This document shows, piece after piece, positions 49,005 to 60,513 of a stretch of DNA of 64,000 nt. The position numbers and the translations under genes are program-made. A model generated the notes under the pieces. The model had not been told where the DNA came from. It made no database searches and worked only from the letters and a program-made list of their open reading frames with translations. Source of the stretch: Tritrichomonas musculus (lineage: Eukaryota; Parabasalia; Tritrichomonadida; Tritrichomonadidae); NCBI GenBank assembly GCA_039105265.1, contig JAPFFF010000002.1, positions 6,324,001-6,388,000 on the forward strand, given 5' to 3'. Positions within the stretch are counted from its first letter, which is position 1. Each line of letters opens with the position of its first letter.

Positions 49005-50729
49005 ATAATTTGAATTAATCGGCTTTATTTAATTATTACAAATAAAATTTTTTAAAACCATAATTCAACGTTATAGATGAGATTTTTTTATTTTTTTAAT
49101 TGCTTTTTGTTATTAGGTATTATATTTTTAATTTTAAATAAATTCATATTTGTAAAATATTGCATCTTCTTTGTGATATAAGAAAAACTTAAAGAAAAAA
49201 ATATTTTACGGTGAAGTCATTCATTTAAATGTTAACGATTAAAAAAGGTATTTATATTTGACCTTTTTTATTTTTGTAAAGGACTATTTCAATTTCGTAA
49301 AATTTTTTTCAAACTTTTTGTGAATTTTCACTTCATTGTAAAGGAATTTTTACCTGCTAAAAGAGCTTTTCAATGATACTTTAATTTTTCAATTCTTTGA
49401 ACAACAATCATTTAAAAAGGAATATACATTTTTTTTAAAATATTTATTAATTACTTTTTACTTTATTGTGTTTATATTATAATCGTATATCTATAATTAA
49501 ATATTGTTTTAGATTATACTGATTATTTGTTATTATATCAATAAATGGTTATCAGTTGTTTTTTAACTATTTAGTATTTCAATTTTTCAATTAAATAAAA
49601 TATGTTGAAATAAAAAAAAAAAGGATATTATGTTTTTGACTCATAAAAAATATATGTATAAATTTTGATATCTTTTTTTACATCAAATATATAAATATTA
49701 TATTTTGGAATGAAATAATGCATTATTTTCTAATGATTTTAAAAAAAAAAAAATGATTTTGTTATTTTTATAATCCCCTCAATTTATTGAAATATTTCAA
49801 ATTTTCAAAAAATAATTTGAATATTTATTGAATTTATTAAATCATTTTTGCCATTTTTTAAAAAAATTCAATAGGTTATTTAAAATATTTTACCTTATAT
49901 AATTAGTGATAATGTGATTTTAGTCCATTAAATATGCTTATATAATATTATAATTTAATATTTTTAATAATAATTATAAATGCATGTATAATTTTTTTAA
50001 TAGAATTCTTTCTATTATTTATCAAAATAAAAACTTTTTCAATTAAATTTATCTCCTTTTCTTTTTGTATTACAAGATGTTTTGAGATAATTAGTTAGTG
50101 TATTTGAATAATATCTCTATAAAAAAGAGTCAAATATTTTTTACAAAAAAAATGTTGAGTGATTTATGCTCACAATATTTGAATTCATAAATGACTCACT
50201 CATCATTGAAAATTGTTCTCAAAATTTGAGTTTATATATAGTTTTTCTATTGAAAATATAAATGCACTTATTTTATTGGGAAATATATACTACATATTTA
50301 AATAATATATCATTGAAACAAATTGAATTCTTTCAAAAACATAGATTGAATCAAAATTGAAATATTTCAGAAAGATATATCAAAAACATGATCACAATTA
50401 AATCTTTTATAGAATATTTTTTTAACAATAATTACCACCTTTTGAAAAACTTTATGGTATACTCAATTAACCTTAGGGAATATTGTATACTTCTCAGAAA
50501 TTGCTTCAAAAAATTATATAAAAACTGTTTAAAAAATGAAAACGATAAATACTCTGTGCTTAACGTATTTTTATTTTTGGAACTTTTTATATAAGAAGTT
50601 TTTTCATTTTAACAAATTTTGAATGTGTAATTAATTAAAATCTATATCACAAAACGGTTATGGTTGTATAAATATTAATTAAATTAATAATTATTTTTTG
50701 TAATCGTAATTATCTTTATGCTTTCAAAG
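49005..50729. other. Gene-poor AT-rich region
   Basis: No supported gene is present. A 68-codon frame at 50388-50594 has composition expected by chance. A-runs and poly-T tracts are frequent. Confidence 0.5.
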
Positions 50730-51036
50730 CAAGGATATTTATCGATAATATAAAATAACGGTTATTGTAAAAAACATCTTTTTAATTCAATTTGTGAAAA
50801 ATTTTTAACCATGCTTAACTCAATACAATTTTAATAAAAATTAAAAATTTTGATAAAACAGGTTGAAAGTTTATTCATTATACATCAATAAATAATAATT
50901 TGATGATTTATTTTAATTTTATTTACAAAAAGTTCTTTTTATTTTACGATAATTGTGCGTTCTATTTTATCAATAAAATATCGATATTTTATGAAACGTA
51001 TATAACCGTTATCTATATTATCAATAAACATCCCTG
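50730..51036. mobile_element. Small hAT-like inverted-repeat element (MITE)
   Basis: The ends read CAAGGATATTTATCGATAAT (50730) and, inverted, CAGGGATGTTTATTGATAAT (51036), followed on both sides by an AACGGTTAT word. The CAGGGATG end matches the hAT-type MITE at 63605-63747. No exact 8-bp target duplication is visible, though CTTTCAAA and CTTTCGAA lie nearby on the two sides. The element is old by this measure. Confidence 0.5.
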
Positions 51037-51127
51037 ATTCTTTCGAATAAGCCTTTCTTCTCAATCATGTAAAATTAAGTTTCATTTAAAGCTTATTTTT
51101 TTAAATATTTCAAGTTGACCTTTTTTT

Positions 51128-51968
51128 AGAGGAGGGTCAACTAATTGAATGGGCAATTTTTTCTAATTGTTTGCCTTTTTTTGCGTTATTTAATTAATAA
51201 ATTCATAATTTTATTTTATTTATAAATAATATAAAAATAATTATATATAAATATTACTTTAATGATTTGATTAAGGGCAATCGATGAAAACTGGAGATTC
51301 TCAATTTCAAATAATTCAAGAAAGATCAAATGATGATTTAAAAGTATCCGCTAATATAATTAGAATAAACCAGTCGCGATTCAATATTTTTACAAAATGG
51401 CTGAGATATAATCAGTTTTTTGAAATATTTACTGATGCTATTAAATCAAGCATTGCCCCAAATTCAACACACCAAATCATTCAAAAACAATATATTAGAT
51501 ATATATGCGTATAATAAATCTATTTATTCGACTAAATCTCAAATTCCAACTACCAATATTTTATTAGAGTCATGATAAGTTACACTCGATCAATAGTTTT
51601 ATACATTCTCCCAAGTAAATATATAAATTGATTTAAAATACCGTATGAGTAATTATTTTCTAAATCTATATACATGATTAAATATGCAAGAATATTTATA
51701 AAATATTAATATCCCATCAAGAAAAATTTGTAAAACTATAATTCTAAAATTTGAAAAGAAAAAATTGAGAGAAAAAAATATTTGAATAGACATTCAAATT
51801 AGATTAATTTTGAATAAAACGTTTTTATCTCAATAATATAAATAAATTATAGAGATATTTTAGATAGAAAAACTATTATATATTATATTAAATATTATAT
51901 GTACTCATGAAAAATCAAAACCAATTATACAATGAGTTTTTGGGTTAAAAATAAGTTGACCCTCCTCT
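51128..51968. mobile_element. 841-bp element with 15-bp perfect terminal inverted repeats
   Basis: AGAGGAGGGTCAACT at 51128-51142 is the exact reverse complement of 51954-51968, and the next bases match at 3 of 5. Poly-T tracts flank both ends. A 76-codon frame inside (51284-51514) has no recognisable transposase motif. It is probably a non-autonomous DNA transposon of unknown family. Confidence 0.5.
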
Positions 51969-52883
51969 CTTTTTTTATTCTCTAAGTGTTTGCATCTTTT
52001 CCATGTCGTTGTCAACTTTCCCTCACTCATTTCTGTATTTTTTATTTTGATATATTGGATAATAATAGAGAGATTATGTTAGAAAACTTATCAGACGCCT
52101 TTTTTTAATTTTTTGAATGTAAAAATCTTACTGTAAGAGTATTAGTTAATTCTATAAAAATTCTATCTAACAGCATACTTAAATGTATTCATAATAAAAA
52201 ACATAACATATATAAAATTCTTGTTAGCATGGGTTTTATCTCTGAGTTTTTGCTTAAAGCAAAAAAAAAAAAAAAATACTATCGTAGAATACAAATTATA
52301 TTCAATCTATTAATAAAATATAAGATAATAATAGATAAAAAGCAAATATTTCCTTTATTCTTGTTTATATATAGCCAAACTGAAATGAAATTAATTCGTT
52401 TAAATAATATGATAATGTTACTTAGTGTTTTTATAGATTCCATAGTTCATTTTAGAAAAGCATCAACAGCAATTGAATATTTATTATATGTTTATCATAT
52501 TTATTATCCAATAAAAATCATTACATTTTAATTTAAATGATTTTAATAATACTTCTAATATAAAAATACATAAAAAATCATATATTACATAATATTAAAA
52601 AGGGTAAAGATATTTTTTAATTAACTATTTATTTTGAATTAATTTAAGAGTGAATTAATGACTTGCTTTTTTTTATATAGTTATTTGTTATTAAATGATA
52701 TTAAAATATATTTATAAAGACAATTATAGAATGGTCGATTTCATTAAAATTCAATGTATTCGACCAAAGTTAAAACAATTTTTTATTAGCAACGAATTAA
52801 ATATTTCAAAAATTGAGAGAAAATGTTTATTTGGTTATGCAATAGCCATCATTGTTTTTATTCAATGAAGAAGGAAATTGATT
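51969..52883. other. AT-rich spacer upstream of profilin
   Basis: This is 915 bases. A 100-codon frame at 52229-52531 is dominated by K/I/Y/F and starts with a lysine run; it could be a decayed or spurious frame and is not called. Confidence 0.5.
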
Positions 52884-52890
52884 TCATTTT
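52884..52890 (+). promoter_or_regulatory. Initiator-like TCATTTT, profilin gene
   Basis: TCATTTT fits the trichomonad initiator consensus TCA-Y-W-Y-T and lies 13 bases before the ATG at 52904, a typical distance. Confidence 0.5.
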
Positions 52891-52903
52891 ATAATTGTTA
52901 AAA

Positions 52904-53281
52904 ATGGAATCTTGGGAAAATTATTTGGAAAGAATTAAAAAGCCAGCAGACGCATCAGCCATCATCACACTAAGAGGAAATCATTGCATGCATAAAGGCG
53001 CTTGGACTGCAACACATGAAGAAGAAGTTAAAATTTCACAAATTTTATTGGATCCTAGTAGTACTTCCAGCCAAGAACTTTTATATAATGGTAAACCATA
53101 CGGAATTCGTAGATCTGAAGCTGGTATTATTGTAGCACAAGCTGAAGATGAAGGTGTTATACTACAAAAGTCAAAAACATGCATTATTGGTGCCCATTAT
53201 CAAGGTCAATACGATAATGCCGATGAAGTATTTGGTTTTGTCCATGATATTGTTAATGATTTTTCTTCTGTCAATTATTAA
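52904..53281 (+). CDS. Profilin
   Basis: Profilin binds actin monomers and poly-proline and controls filament growth in the cytosol. The ATG at 52904 gives 125 residues, the normal size. The family pattern is visible: N-terminal M-E-S-W-E-N-Y-L, the A-S-A-I-I-T strand, the H-K-G-A-W-T-A-T-H-E-E-E segment, the middle NGKPYGIRRSEAGIIVAQAE, and the C-terminal T-C-I-I-G-A-H-Y-Q-G-Q followed by a helix ending in V-N-D-F. The stop is part of TAAATAAA, giving the UAAA polyadenylation word. Codon use is more balanced than the surrounding DNA, as expected for a well-expressed gene. Confidence 0.85.
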   Translation: MESWENYLERIKKPADASAIITLRGNHCMHKGAWTATHEEEVKISQILLDPSSTSSQELLYNGKPYGIRRSEAGIIVAQAEDEGVILQKSKTCIIGAHYQGQYDNADEVFGFVHDIVNDFSSVNY

Positions 53282-53879
53282 ATAAAATAGATATATTATT
53301 AATATTTTCTTTCATATGGTAATGTTTATGTTTACTGAGAAATCCCCGTATTGAAAAGAAATGAGTATTATTTCATTTATCCAGTCAATGATGAAATTCT
53401 AAATTAAAATATGTTATTATCATTGCTAATGTATTTGATAAAAGAAATCTATATTATGTATTAGCGTATAAAATCATTATTTGTTGATATTTTTTCACAT
53501 TATTTAAACAGAATTAATAAAAATATAATTATCTTAATAAATAATAATTTTTTTCTATGTTTACTTGTAACATTATATTTAAAAAATAATTACTTAACAA
53601 TTTTATTTATATAAAGTTTTGAAAACAATAAATTTCATACCCGTTCCCTGCTTTAATTCGAATAGTTCGTTAATTTAGTTTACTTAACGATTCTTTTTAT
53701 TTTTTGTTAACTGGTTATTATCTTTAACAAAAAAAGAAAAATATTAATTAAAAGAAATCTGATATATTTAATTTTATTTTAAAAAATCGATTTTGACATA
53801 TTATTACATATTTATTAATTGTTTCTCCTTATTAAAAAAAATGACAAATTTTATTTGGTCATTTTTTTCAATTTCAAAC
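53282..53879. other. AT-rich spacer downstream of profilin
   Basis: There are no supported features in these 598 bases. Confidence 0.5.
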
Positions 53880-54600
53880 TACACTCTATCACGATTTTAA
53901 GCTAATCTTTCTATTCCTTACGCCAGTCATTTTAATTCTTATACCAGTTTTGCAAAACTTTTCCGATTTCATTCCAATTTTTCTCAATCTTACTCATTCT
54001 TGGTCTTATCTTTCTTAATGCAGATAACTCTTACTCCATTCTTTCATAGTCTTGTTAATTACCACCAGCTATTTCGCCTTTCTTTCACAATTTTTCTTCA
54101 ATCTTTCTAAAAACTGCTCAACATATCTCAATCTTACACCAATCTTCATAAATCTTTCACTAATTTTTCTCAATAACACAAATCATAACAAATTAATGCA
54201 CTAATCTTTCACAATTTTACTTTGATCTTTCTCAATCTTACCAAGTCTGTGCTAGTTTTTCTCAACCTTTTTAATTTTACACTATTCTGTCTCAATTTCA
54301 CACTGATCTTTCTCAAAGCTACACAATCATTCTCAATCTTATACCAACCTTTCTAAATTTTCAACTCATCTTACACTCATTTTCATCCAATTTTCCTCAT
54401 TCTTACTTTTCTCGATCTTGCTAACAGCTACACTAATCCTACTAATTTTTATGCCAATTATTCTAATTATTGCACTTATAGTTTCACTCTAACCTTTCGC
54501 AATTTCTCTACTTTTTACGCCATTCTTTCTTATTTTTATAGCAACATTTCTAATTCTTTCTCAAACATTTGCTCTCTCATCCATTTTTTTTTCGATAATT
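53880..54600. repeat. Pyrimidine-rich degenerate tandem repeat (about 20-bp unit)
   Basis: About 720 bases are built from imperfect copies of a word like TTTCTCAATCTTACACCAAT. Frequent landmarks are TTTCTCAAT, CTTAC and CCAAT/CCATT, spaced about 20-25 bases. The top strand is strongly C/T over G. No frame is supported. Confidence 0.6.
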
Positions 54601-54724
54601 AGGTAAAATGTTTGAATCTCAGTTTTTATTAAGACTTAATTTCAATTTTCATATTGAAAAATGATTAAGATATTATTGCAACTCAGAATTTTTCACATTA
54701 TCTTAATTTCTTGCTTAGAATTTT

Positions 54725-56334
54725 CTAAAGATTGAGATTTTTCTTCTCAATTTCAAAGCATGATGATTTTTTCTCACTAAAATGTCCTTTACAATTATCA
54801 CCTATCCATTTATTTTCAGCCTTGCTCCATTTTAATGTCCAAGTAATCCCAAAATAAAACTCTTTAAAACAAAACTCAAGGTTATCTGGTATCGCATAAC
54901 TCTTAGGTATCTTATATACCATCTTATAGCAATCTATTTCTATTAATCCATCATCTCCTAATACTTGAGGATACCTGTTATCATTTTTATTCTCTTCTGT
55001 CCAATATATTTTACCTTCCGTGATAAAATCTGGTTTATAGAAGTACCGTGAATCGGTTTCATAAAGATTCAGGGCATTATCTGCTTCTATAATTTTGCAT
55101 TTGAAAGTTGGAGAAGTGGCTAGGTTAAGAGTATATATAATGCTCAGGTCTCCATTTAAGTATAAGGAATAAGGAGGAAATGGTATTAATGTGTCAAATG
55201 CTATATAAATATTACTCTTTCCTTCAGGTTTGGTTAATATTTGGGAATCACTAATACTTGATAAATCATAATAGTTATTTTCCAGGTTGAAGGTAAGAAC
55301 TGGATTAGATGGTTGACCTTCTATTATGTTTATGAAGAACTCATTTATAAGATTTCCATCAATATCATATCGAATCTTATTTCGCAATATGATTCGAAAC
55401 TTTTGGGTTGACTCTGTTATTAATGAAAAAGCACTACGAATATCTACAGGTACATTGATTCGTAGGACATTATATGATTTATCCAGATACTCCACTGTGT
55501 CAATTGATAGATGTTGATTTTTCACAAGATATTCAGGTTCTCGAGTACAATCAGCAGTCACCATCCCTCCACCTTCAGCACTTGGAATAGAATCACATAT
55601 TATTTCCCCATTAACTTCTAAATCACCCTTAATATTTTATTTACCAAGTACTGGATTAATTATGTCTAATGCTGGAGTATCTTTGAATTTGAACACCATA
55701 ACATTTTAACACATCTTCGATACTATCTGTTAACGCCATTGGAGATTGGTCAATTTTGGGGTCCTAAACCTATTGCTTTTTATCTTCATTCCAAACTATT
55801 TCTCCAAAAACCTGAACAAAACTATTTCATGCATTTACAAGGGCTCTTACTGCCATGGTGTTTTGTGTTCTCCATCATTGAAAGGTATCAAATTTCTTCA
55901 TGTGTCATATCCCATATGAAATTATCAGGAGCATCTAATGATTCATTTAGAATCCAATCACCATCTTGGAAGTCATATCCATGTTCTTGCCATTCTTCAT
56001 CTGTAATATTCCAAGCTACATATTGACCTTATTCTGCATGATATTATCTATTACGGTATAAAATTTCATTTGTTGGCATATGTAGATATGAATTCTCTTC
56101 AGGAAAGTACACCCATTCTTCATATCTATCACTATACCTGAGATGCCCTCTATGGTCATTTTCAAAGATTGGTATTAATACATTTTCTATTACTTCGGTT
56201 ACTCCTTCTCTCCAACCTTCCTCGAAAGGATAAGCGAGATTAATCATTACACATTCATCATGAACAACATCCGACATATAATTATGAGGTAAAGGAGCAT
56301 TCCTATTTCGTCTCCATCCTGCAGGTCTTTCCAA
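54725..56334 (-). pseudogene. Broken gene remnant, possibly from a virus-like element
   Basis: Coding-like sequence on the minus strand covers about 1.6 kb. The main open part (54725-55564) encodes 279 residues, beta-rich, with W-T-L-K-W and several Y-F-Y words. Just upstream, fibre-like words (DLEVNGEIICDSIP) recall the start of the fibre-like gene of the Maverick at 9.8-11.4 kb. The distal part (56044-56334) has RNRNAPLPHNYMSDVV with W/Y-rich sequence. It reads as a fossil, with about two or three breaks. Origin from a second virus-like element is inference, and an unrelated host gene is possible. Confidence 0.45.
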
Positions 56335-57480
56335 GTTCTCGCACTTCTATAAATCTCACAAATATATTTCAAAAAATAAACCATTCAATATATTTCATAA
56401 ATAAACCATTTATTCAGAGGTACTTGTGCTCACTTCACATCAAACTTTTTGAACACTCAAACTTGATTTTATCATTTCATATTACTGATTATTGTTATAG
56501 CAGTGAATACCATTATATTTATGCCAACCAGTTGTAATTTTCAATTGATATGAAGGAGATGATATTATATTTTTAAATGATCATAATTCATATTTATTAT
56601 TATTAGTTGTTTATATTTGTATTATGCAGGAATGAAGTATCAATTCATATTTATTATTATTAGTTGTTTATATTTAATTTCATTTCATAAACCATAACTC
56701 AAATGATTAATGGAAAATAACAGAAAAAAAATCTATATCACCAATAATTTAATATATATTAATGTTTGATTTTCAAAAACATGCTCATTTATTGTATCAT
56801 TTGATGCTTGATAATATATCAAAAAATCAAAAAAGTGCTCCACCAATTCAGCTAGGATTCACTCTTTTTATTTGAATTGTTTTTTCGTACGTTAAAAAAT
56901 AAACCATTCAATTATAAATCTCAACAAAAAAGATGAAGAAAACTAATATCATTTATCATATTGTCATAAAAGCAGATAATTATGTTGAAAGTTTTTAAAT
57001 ATATCATTTAAAAATAATTTTTGTATTGATCAAATAATAAGATGAGTATAAATCTCGTAAAAATTGTGATTTGAGGTAAATATAGATGTATTCATATTTT
57101 ATACGTTTATATAACGAAATTAATCACTATATTAATTATTGAACTTCCTTGAATTCAGCATTAAGTTACAAAATAAATTTGTGAGAAATATATATAAACC
57201 ATTCAAATTTTTGAAAACTAAAATTGATTTTATAGCTGAATCCGTGGAACAAAATTCAACAAAGTACAATACAAAAATAATTGTATATATATGTAAAATT
57301 AAAATACTAAATATCAAAAAGAAATAATTATTTTTTTGTGAAGCAATTTCAATAACAATAACAATATCAGAAATCAACTCAGAATTCAATAACAGTAACA
57401 ATATCAGCAAAGTTGTTAGATTTAATTATAGGAATCTCTCTAAAATTTTAAGATTTGTGAGGGAAAAATATCATTTGAAA
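56335..57480. other. AT-rich spacer with a 34-bp direct repeat
   Basis: A 34-base word beginning AATTCATATTTATTATTATT occurs at 56585-56618 and again at 56642-56675, spacing 57. Otherwise no features are supported. Confidence 0.55.
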
Positions 57481-57767
57481 AATAACCAATAGAATTATCA
57501 GTAGAATAATATCATCAGAATAATAACCAATAGAATTATCAGTAGAATAATATCATCAGAATAATAACCAATAGAATTATCATCAGAGTAATATCATCAG
57601 AATAATAACCAATAGAATTATCAGTAGAATAATATCATCAGAATAATAACCAATAGAATTATCAGTAGAATAATACCATCAGAATAATAACCAATAGAAT
57701 TATCAGTAGAATAATACCATCAGAATAATAACCAATAGAATTATCATCAGAATAATAATCAAATCTG
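57481..57767. repeat. 41-bp minisatellite, 7 units
   Basis: Units beginning AATAACCAATAGAATTATCA start at 57481, 57522, 57563, 57604, 57645, 57686 and 57727, an exact 41-base period, with small variations (GTAGAATAATATCATCAG versus GTAGAATAATACCATCAG). The array ends about 100 bases from the 3' end of the ADP-ribosylglycohydrolase remnant. Confidence 0.92.
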
Positions 57768-57871
57768 AATAATCAAATGAATCATCATCAGAATAATTAG
57801 TAAAACTACAACAGATGAATAGAACAATGATTAAAAAAAAGTTTTTTTAAGATTTTTTTTAAATCAAATTT

Positions 57872-59076
57872 TTACTGTTGAGAAAGCTTTAAGAAAGGCG
57901 ACTCTGGTTGCTCAATTCCCATTGCCTTGCACATCCTTGCGAACTCCACGAACATCCAGTTTCCCGTGTACAGGTGCTTCATCAAGTCAGGAGAGATATT
58001 AGAGAACCCGACTGCTGCGCCAACAACGCCGCCTACGATCCAGCGTTTGTATCGGCGTCGCCTGCCCACCAGATGACCTCCTCCACTGCCATTTCGTAAG
58101 AGAGCCCCTTTCTCAGGGCGAGGACCGCCGCGCGAGCTCCCTTCATCACGTTGCCTATCTTGCTGCTGCTGAGTCCAAGCTCGGCGAATGAACTGGTCTT
58201 CATAAACCTCTCAATTTCATTTCTGTGCTTCTCAACGTTTGAGCTGGGCATCATGCCATCGCTCAGGTCGAAATGGCACGCTCGATGATCTCGTCTATTT
58301 CATCGTTCGACATTGGCTTCATTTTCTGCTTTGATGAAGCGCGCCTTATTTGCTCTGCGATCAGCATCGACACGATGACCGTGCTGACGCCGCACACCTC
58401 GCTAAAATGAACACATCCGAAATTGAGATCATATTTGGCCACAGTATTCAAATCTCAGAATTTGAAGCAGCCGACCGGCGCTCATTGCACAACCGTTTCC
58501 AACCGTCCGACTTGTCCGCGCCTTCGAGCCGCGCAACGGATCGACAGTGAAGTTGTACGTCGTCCCGCCAACGTCCAAGGCTTGCCGCTGTCCGTGCTCG
58601 CCGATGCCTTTCTCCATCCACTCCTCCAACAGGGACGCAAGGTGCGCAAGGTTCATCTCGCCTTTGCAATCGCCAAGCGTCCTCATAATCATCATCGCTT
58701 GCTCCGTATCGTCAGTAACGGTCCCGCGGTAGAAGGTGTCGGTGTTGCGCCAGCCGTGGAGGGCGTTCCAGAGGATGCTGATCGGCACGTCAAGCGCAAA
58801 GCGCGCGTAGTCTGTGTAGATGAACTCGGCGGAAACTCCCAAGCAGTCACCGATGGCGGATTTGAAGACCGCGCTCATCATGTGGTTCAGGGCAATGCTA
58901 ATATCATATTTTTCTGAGACCTCTGAAAAAGTTTCATTTGATAATTGTAAACCATTCAATAGTGTGAGGGAAGTTGTGGTGTCAAATGGCTTAGGTGGCG
59001 TGACTTTGGGAGTTAGATCAGTTTGCGGAATACCCCATGGTCCAAATAGTAGAAGTGCTGAGGATTCCCATTCCAT
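57872..59076 (-). pseudogene. ADP-ribosylglycohydrolase (DraG/ARH-type) gene, broken, GC-rich
   Basis: ADP-ribosylglycohydrolases remove ADP-ribose from proteins using two magnesium ions. The first frame (58429-59076, 215 aa) carries the family start M-M-S-A-V-F-K-S-A-I-G-D-C-L-G and the metal-site motif GTVTDDTEQAMM. Further parts are in other frames: 58263-58451, 58033-58254 (ending W-W-A-G-D-A-D-T-N-A, the second metal motif) and 57872-58069 (IVGGVVGAAVGF and a natural C-terminus). At least three frameshifts separate them, so the gene is dead unless assembly errors are involved. GC content at 57.9-58.9 kb is near 50-55 percent, far above the surroundings, suggesting recent transfer, probably bacterial. 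The first 60 residues of the open frame are AT-richer and may be host-derived. Confidence 0.85.
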
Positions 59077-59945
59077 TCGATGATAATCTGGTAATTTGGA
59101 TATTTCAAAATGGGAACGGCCCTCACAATTTTTTTCTGATTTAAAAATAAGCTTATCTTAAAAAGTATTTTATTTAATAAAATATTTTAAGTTAAAATAA
59201 TTCAAACATATTATATATAAATTAAATATATTAATTAAAATATTATTAAAGTTATATATTTTAGAGGAAAAAATAAAATTTTATTTTTTAAGATTTTAAC
59301 GAATGATGAAAATTTTATATCATTTATAATTTTAATCATTTATTAGCATCAAACCATATATTAAAAATTCAAAATAAATGAATGTAGAGTTATTTCAAAA
59401 ATCATGATTTTATTATTTAAATTTGAATTTGAATGATCATACAAATATTTTTGAGAAAAAAAACTTTTCAAAAGAAAAGAAGAAAAGGATATGAATCTAT
59501 TTAAAAGAAAAGAGTCATTAAGTCATATTAATAATTAAATAGAATACTTTAATATATATCTATTATATATAAAAATATTTTATTATGTGCTATATATCTG
59601 AAGATAAATATATATTTTAAATATGAAATATTGTTGAAACGGTATTATTCAATTTTATTTAATTATAATTATGTATATTTTAATTAATTTTCATATTTAT
59701 TTTTTAATTTTAAGATATAACTTAATATATATATAATTATATTTATAAAAATGTTCCAAAATCAGTTTTTTAAAAAATTAAAAAAGATAAATGTATTTTC
59801 GCAGAGAGCCTCTCAATTTGCGAAGATGATTTGAATTGATACAACCGAATAAGCTTTCAAATGAGAAACTTTTTCTTAAGATTTTTATATCTCAAAACCC
59901 CTACATTCGATTATGTTTTTACCAAATAAATTTTATTAAATATTA
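59077..59945. other. AT-rich spacer without recognisable features
   Basis: This is 869 bases between two broken genes. A TCTCAATTTGCGAAGATG word at about 59812 is unassigned; nothing else is seen. Confidence 0.5.
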
Positions 59946-60482
59946 AATAGTATTCTTATTAATATAAGTTATATTGAAGAATTCGATTTTCCATAACCGC
60001 CGATTTCGGATCCCCTTTGATATTTCATAATTAATTTTGGTGCCTTGTTTAGTGCCGATAATAAGGGTGTGGAATGCAGAAAGCAATTGATCTTCAGTAC
60101 CTTTCTCAAATTTCGGACGCTTTAAGCAAATTGTAGTAATATACGTATTTTTTGAAATTGAATAGCAAATAACAATGGGACTGCTAAAAAATATGTGTTC
60201 TAATGATGGGTGTTTGCTGAGTTCATTTAAGTCAAGACGTATTGACTGTCCATAACTCTCATATTCATAATATCGAAGCCTTTGTAGATGAGGATATTTA
60301 TTTGCTATTGCTAAAATATCAAATTAATTACTGTCACAACCAGAATTGTCAAGTGAAAGTAAATTTGGAGAATCTGGAAGATTATGCGTAATGCGCGTGT
60401 TTGATATATCTGAATATTCAAACGAAGGTAAGGAAACACTTAAAGATGAAATTTCGGTTTTTCGCAAATCAAGAGCTTTTTA
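59946..60482 (-). pseudogene. Leucine-rich-like gene fragment
   Basis: A minus-strand frame runs from about 60482 to a stop near 59946 with one in-frame TAA (after D-N-S-G-C-D-S-N). It begins right after a stop with no ATG. It includes LRKTEISSLSVSLPSFEYSD, YPHLQRLRYYEYESYGQSIR and LSKHPSLEHIFFSSPIVICY, a pattern of leucine-spaced strands like leucine-rich repeats, then a non-repeat end. It sits just downstream of the kinase stop (32 bases). It is a truncated host gene; the family is uncertain. Confidence 0.55.
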
Positions 60483-60513
60483 AAATAAAATTTTATAAAA
60501 CAAAAAACAAAAT

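Noticed and set aside
50388-50594. 68-codon frame
   Set aside because: Short, low-information sequence in a gene-free AT-rich region.
52229-52531. 100-codon frame upstream of profilin
   Set aside because: The composition (K/I/Y/F, lysine run) is what AT-rich DNA yields by chance, and no domain or start signal is seen.
57481-57767. CRISPR array
   Set aside because: The 41-bp units are contiguous with no variable spacers; this is a minisatellite in a eukaryotic context.
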